From Meghimatium bilineatum (taxonomy: Eukaryota; Mollusca; Gastropoda; Stylommatophora; Philomycidae), in NCBI GenBank assembly GCA_034231615.1, contig CM067318.1, positions 32,381,723 through 32,445,722 of the forward strand: 64,000 nt of DNA, written 5' to 3'. The translations under genes and the position numbers were made by a program. The notes below the pieces were generated by a model. It saw only the letters and a list, made by a program, of their open reading frames with translations, was not told where the DNA came from and did not search any database. Below, in pieces: positions 43,001-47,400 of the stretch; position 1 is the first letter of the stretch; each line of letters starts with the position of its first letter.

Positions 43001-44387
43001 TAGATGCAAGACATCTCCAAACTCCAAAAACACAGGAATTTTCAAACGTAAAAAATGTAGCGGTAGCACATCAGAAGTGTTGATTCCTTCTTCGGACGTG
43101 ACTAGACCGGTCACTCTCCTATTTCAGTATCTGACATCCGCTAACCGAAGCATAGGTTCACCTCCAGAAGTTTTAATTCGTTCTAGAACTTGTAAGCAAG
43201 AACATGAAGGAATACTTGTCGTATCGGAAGATGTTGCATTCCTCAGTGTCCAAATATTATCACCGTCTGGATATGTCTTATCGGCCTCATTACCACTTCA
43301 GGTAAGACTGAAAAAAATATCATATTTTTCAAGTACACGTAGGCTATAAGGTTTTTAACCTCTTTTACCTAATATGGGATGGGACAACTAATTCCACCCT
43401 ACATCTTTAGTTGCCTCTTACGACATGCATGGAAGGTAAAGTGTTTTTATTATTTGCCCCCTTTTGGGCCCAGACATCACAAAAATGCATCTTTTACATT
43501 TAAATATTAGAGAAAGTCCAAGTTTGCTAAGTATGGTTTTTGATTCATTGCGGAAATCAGTGGCCACATTTTAACGGAACAAATCATATTATTTAACGAA
43601 ACAAACTTTCACTAAAGACTTATAAACCGCCGCACCTATCGCTCTGCGCGCAACGCACTTAGAAACCGCCCTCTCATCGATGCCCTGTGGACAGCTTTCA
43701 TCTGCGTTGCACGCAGATCGATTCATTGGCACCACAAATTACGTCTTTTTAATCTCCGAGTCATGGAAACTGTATGAAATCACGAATAACATAAAAAAAA
43801 GTTACAATGTGAACACATGATGCGGCCACTGATTCCCGTGATGATAGGGTTGGTTGTTTTTTTTTAAATCTATATTGATACAGTGGAATCCATCTATAGC
43901 GTATCCTTTTACAACAAATTTTCCTATTTTTACAACACTTTTTAAAAAATCCCCCATTATATTTATTCTTTATTGTTTTTAATGCTTTTAGCGAATTTCT
44001 GTTATTATAGGGGCATATACATATTTTGTTGTTCCGGACCAAGTTGTCATAATGCGATTTGACTGTTGTAACCTTATACTCATTGTTTCTTAGGGCCTAA
44101 ACCAGACTGAATGGCGCAAAATCTACATCCAGTACTTGAAAGGGAATGTATTTCTAGAATTAACTTCAGGAAACCTAGTTTACAACGTCTACGTAACAGG
44201 TAGCATTATACTGTTTCAATATTAAACATATCTCTTTAACATGAAAATCTCATCCATATGTTACCACAGTACTAAGGGTAATGCAAAGTGCATCAAGTAT
44301 ATGAGTGAAGTATGTTCAAACCAAAGGGTAGCACAATATCATACTGGAATAATAGGATTTTCAAGACACATTTATTGATCTTATTAA

Positions 44388-44474
<87 letters not shown>

Positions 44475-47400
44475 AACATAACACTGACCATGTCAGGCTT
44501 TATTATACTCATTTATAGATAGACCTGAAGATCTAACATTTTTTTTATTAAAGGCACTAGCTATTTATCTCTCTAGCCATTTATATTCCTCATACTGGTC
44601 ATTTATCTAATATTTTGTACACCTTATACTAGTCATTTATCCAACCTTTTATATCCCTGAGAATAAAACCAACAAAGAGGTTCTAGCAACACTTCGTATG
44701 AATTGTTTAAAAAAAGAAAAAAATATTAAAAAATAAAGATCAAACAAATCAAATATTTTGGACATTAAAAGACCATATTACCTTGTTGAATACTTTATTT
44801 GAGGGTAAATAAAGGGGAGGCAAGCAAGAGGGAATAAGAGATACAAGTGAGGGAGTAAATTCTCGAGATGGACAGGTTACAGTCTAACAGAATGCACCAC
44901 CAATACAAGAGACATGGGATGTTGCAGGTCTGTTGCAGCCAATCTTCATTGCGGAGATGGAATTTCATGATGATGATATCCCTGACTATGCTGATTTATC
45001 TAACCTTTTATATTACATGCATTAGTTATCTATCTCTTTACCATTTATATCCATGATATTGGTTATTTATCTAGCCTTTCATATCCCTTACATTGGTCAT
45101 TTATCTAACATTTTATATTCATTACATTGGTCATTTATATAACCTTTTATATTCCTTAAACTTGTCCTTTACCTAACCTTTTATATCCCTTACATTGGTC
45201 CTTTATCTAACCTTTTATATTCCTTACACTTGTTCTTCTTCTTCAACGTTCATTCTCAAACTCCCATTTGATATCTTGTATCAGGACCATGGTCCTAATA
45301 GATTTCCAGATGGATGTAGTCCAGAGAATGGAAATGTGTTGTGTCGCCGTTTTATTTGCGCCAATGGCCCGACACAGCCGTCTTCAGCGGGCTTACACTT
45401 GTAATTTATGTAACCTTTTATATTCCTTACACTGGTCATTTATCTAACCTTTCTTGTATATCCCTGACACTGGTGACTTATCTTTGTTTGTTTGTTAAAT
45501 GGGGGATTAAGCCTCTTAGCTGAAGCACGACCCTTTCAACCTAAGACAGAAGTCTATTTTGGTTATATCAGGCCGTATTAGCTTTTATCTAAATGTGACC
45601 TAATGGTCTGGGTGTTTGGAAAGCCGTGCGTGCTATTGCTATGTATTATTTATATTGCTAGGTGGAGTTGATGTTTATTTGTGGCCAAGATGCTTTTTAT
45701 CTAAGTGTGACCTATGGTCTGGGCGAATTGAGAACCGTGCGCGCTATTATTGCAAAAGAATGTTATGTTGCTAGTTGTATTAAACTGTTTATTTCTGGTG
45801 GTATTGCTTTTTTATTTAAGAGTGACACTAATGCCTGGGGGAGTTTGAAAAACCATGCGTGCGATTATGCCAAAAATTGTCCATATTGCCAGTCGTATCC
45901 TGTGGTGAGCGTTCCTCGGTTGTTATTTGTTGAAAGCTGTGGAGAGAGACCTGTAGAAAGACTGATGACAACCAATGACTTATTTTGTTTTTGACTTGCT
46001 TAGATTTTTTAATTAGGGCTTTAGTCCTGGTGACTTATCTCTCTAACATTTCCTTTTATATCCCTTAGACTGGTCTTTTATCTAACCTTTATAATTCTGA
46101 AACTATGGTTATTTATCTCTAATTTTTTGTATCCCACTCTAATCATTTATCTCTCATATAATTTAGAGATAATATAGAGGTTAATATAACCTCTTATAAG
46201 ACTATTCCTGACACTATGGTTATGCATCTCTAACCATTTATATCCCTGACACTTTAATCATTTGTCACTTTAACATTTCATATCTGTTATTGTTCATAAT
46301 GTATATAACACATTTCTGTTATTAAATATATATTTTGTAGGTCTGAATAAATTTGTTATAATGGGATTTAACCATATATTTAAATATGTTATGTAATGGG
46401 ATTTAACCATATATTTAAATATGTTATGTAATGGGATTTAACCATATATTTAAATATGTTATGTAATGGGATTTAACCATATATTTAAATATGTTATGTA
46501 ATGGGATTTTAACCATATATTTAAATATGTTATGTAATGGGATTTTAACCATATATTTAAATATGTTATGTAATGGGATTTAACCATATATTTAAATATG
46601 TTATGTAATGGGATTTAACCATATATTTAAATATGTTATGTAATGGGATTTAACCATATATTTAAATATGTTATGTAATGGGATTTAACCATATATTTAA
46701 ATATGTTATGTAATGGGATTTAACCATATATTTAAATATGTTATGTAATGGGATTTAACTATATATTTAAATATGTTATGTAATGGGATTTAACCATATA
46801 TTTAAATATGTTATGTAATGGGATTTTAACCATATATTTAAATATGTTATGTAATGGGATTTTAACCATATATTTAAATATGTTATGTAATGGGATTTTA
46901 ACCATATATTTAAATATGTTATGTAATGGGATTTAACCATATATTTAAATATGTTATGTAATGGGATTTAACCATATATTTAAATATGTTATGTAATGGG
47001 ATTTAACCATATATTTAAATATGTTATGTAATGGGATTTAACCATATATTTAAATATGTTATGTAATGGGATTTAACCATATATTTAAATATGTTATGCA
47101 ATGGGATTTTAACCATATATTTAAATAAGTTATGCAATGGGATTTAACCATATATTTAATATGTTATGTAATGGGATTTAACCATATATTTAAATATGTT
47201 ATGTAATGGGATTTTAACCATATATTTAAATATGTTATGTAATGGGATTTAACCATATATTTAAATATGTTATGTAATGGGATTTAACCATATATTTAAA
47301 TATGTTATGTAATGGGATTTAACCATATATTTAAATATGTTATGTAATGGGATTTTAACATATATTTAAATATGTTATGTAATGGGATTTAACCATATAT

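Larger units (their letters stand above)
44555..46300. repeat. Diffuse tandem repeats of about 34-38 bp, with insertions
   Basis: Recurrent phrase TCATTTATCTAACCTTTTAT then ATTCCTTACACTGG, seen at 44555-44660, 44985-45233, 45400-45490 and 46020-46300. The array is broken by a retroposon (45234-45391) and by a coding-like block (45490-46015). Confidence 0.75.

Noticed and set aside
44293..44518. Open frames on both strands of Ile/Tyr repeats
   Set aside because: Translation of an (AT)n microsatellite.
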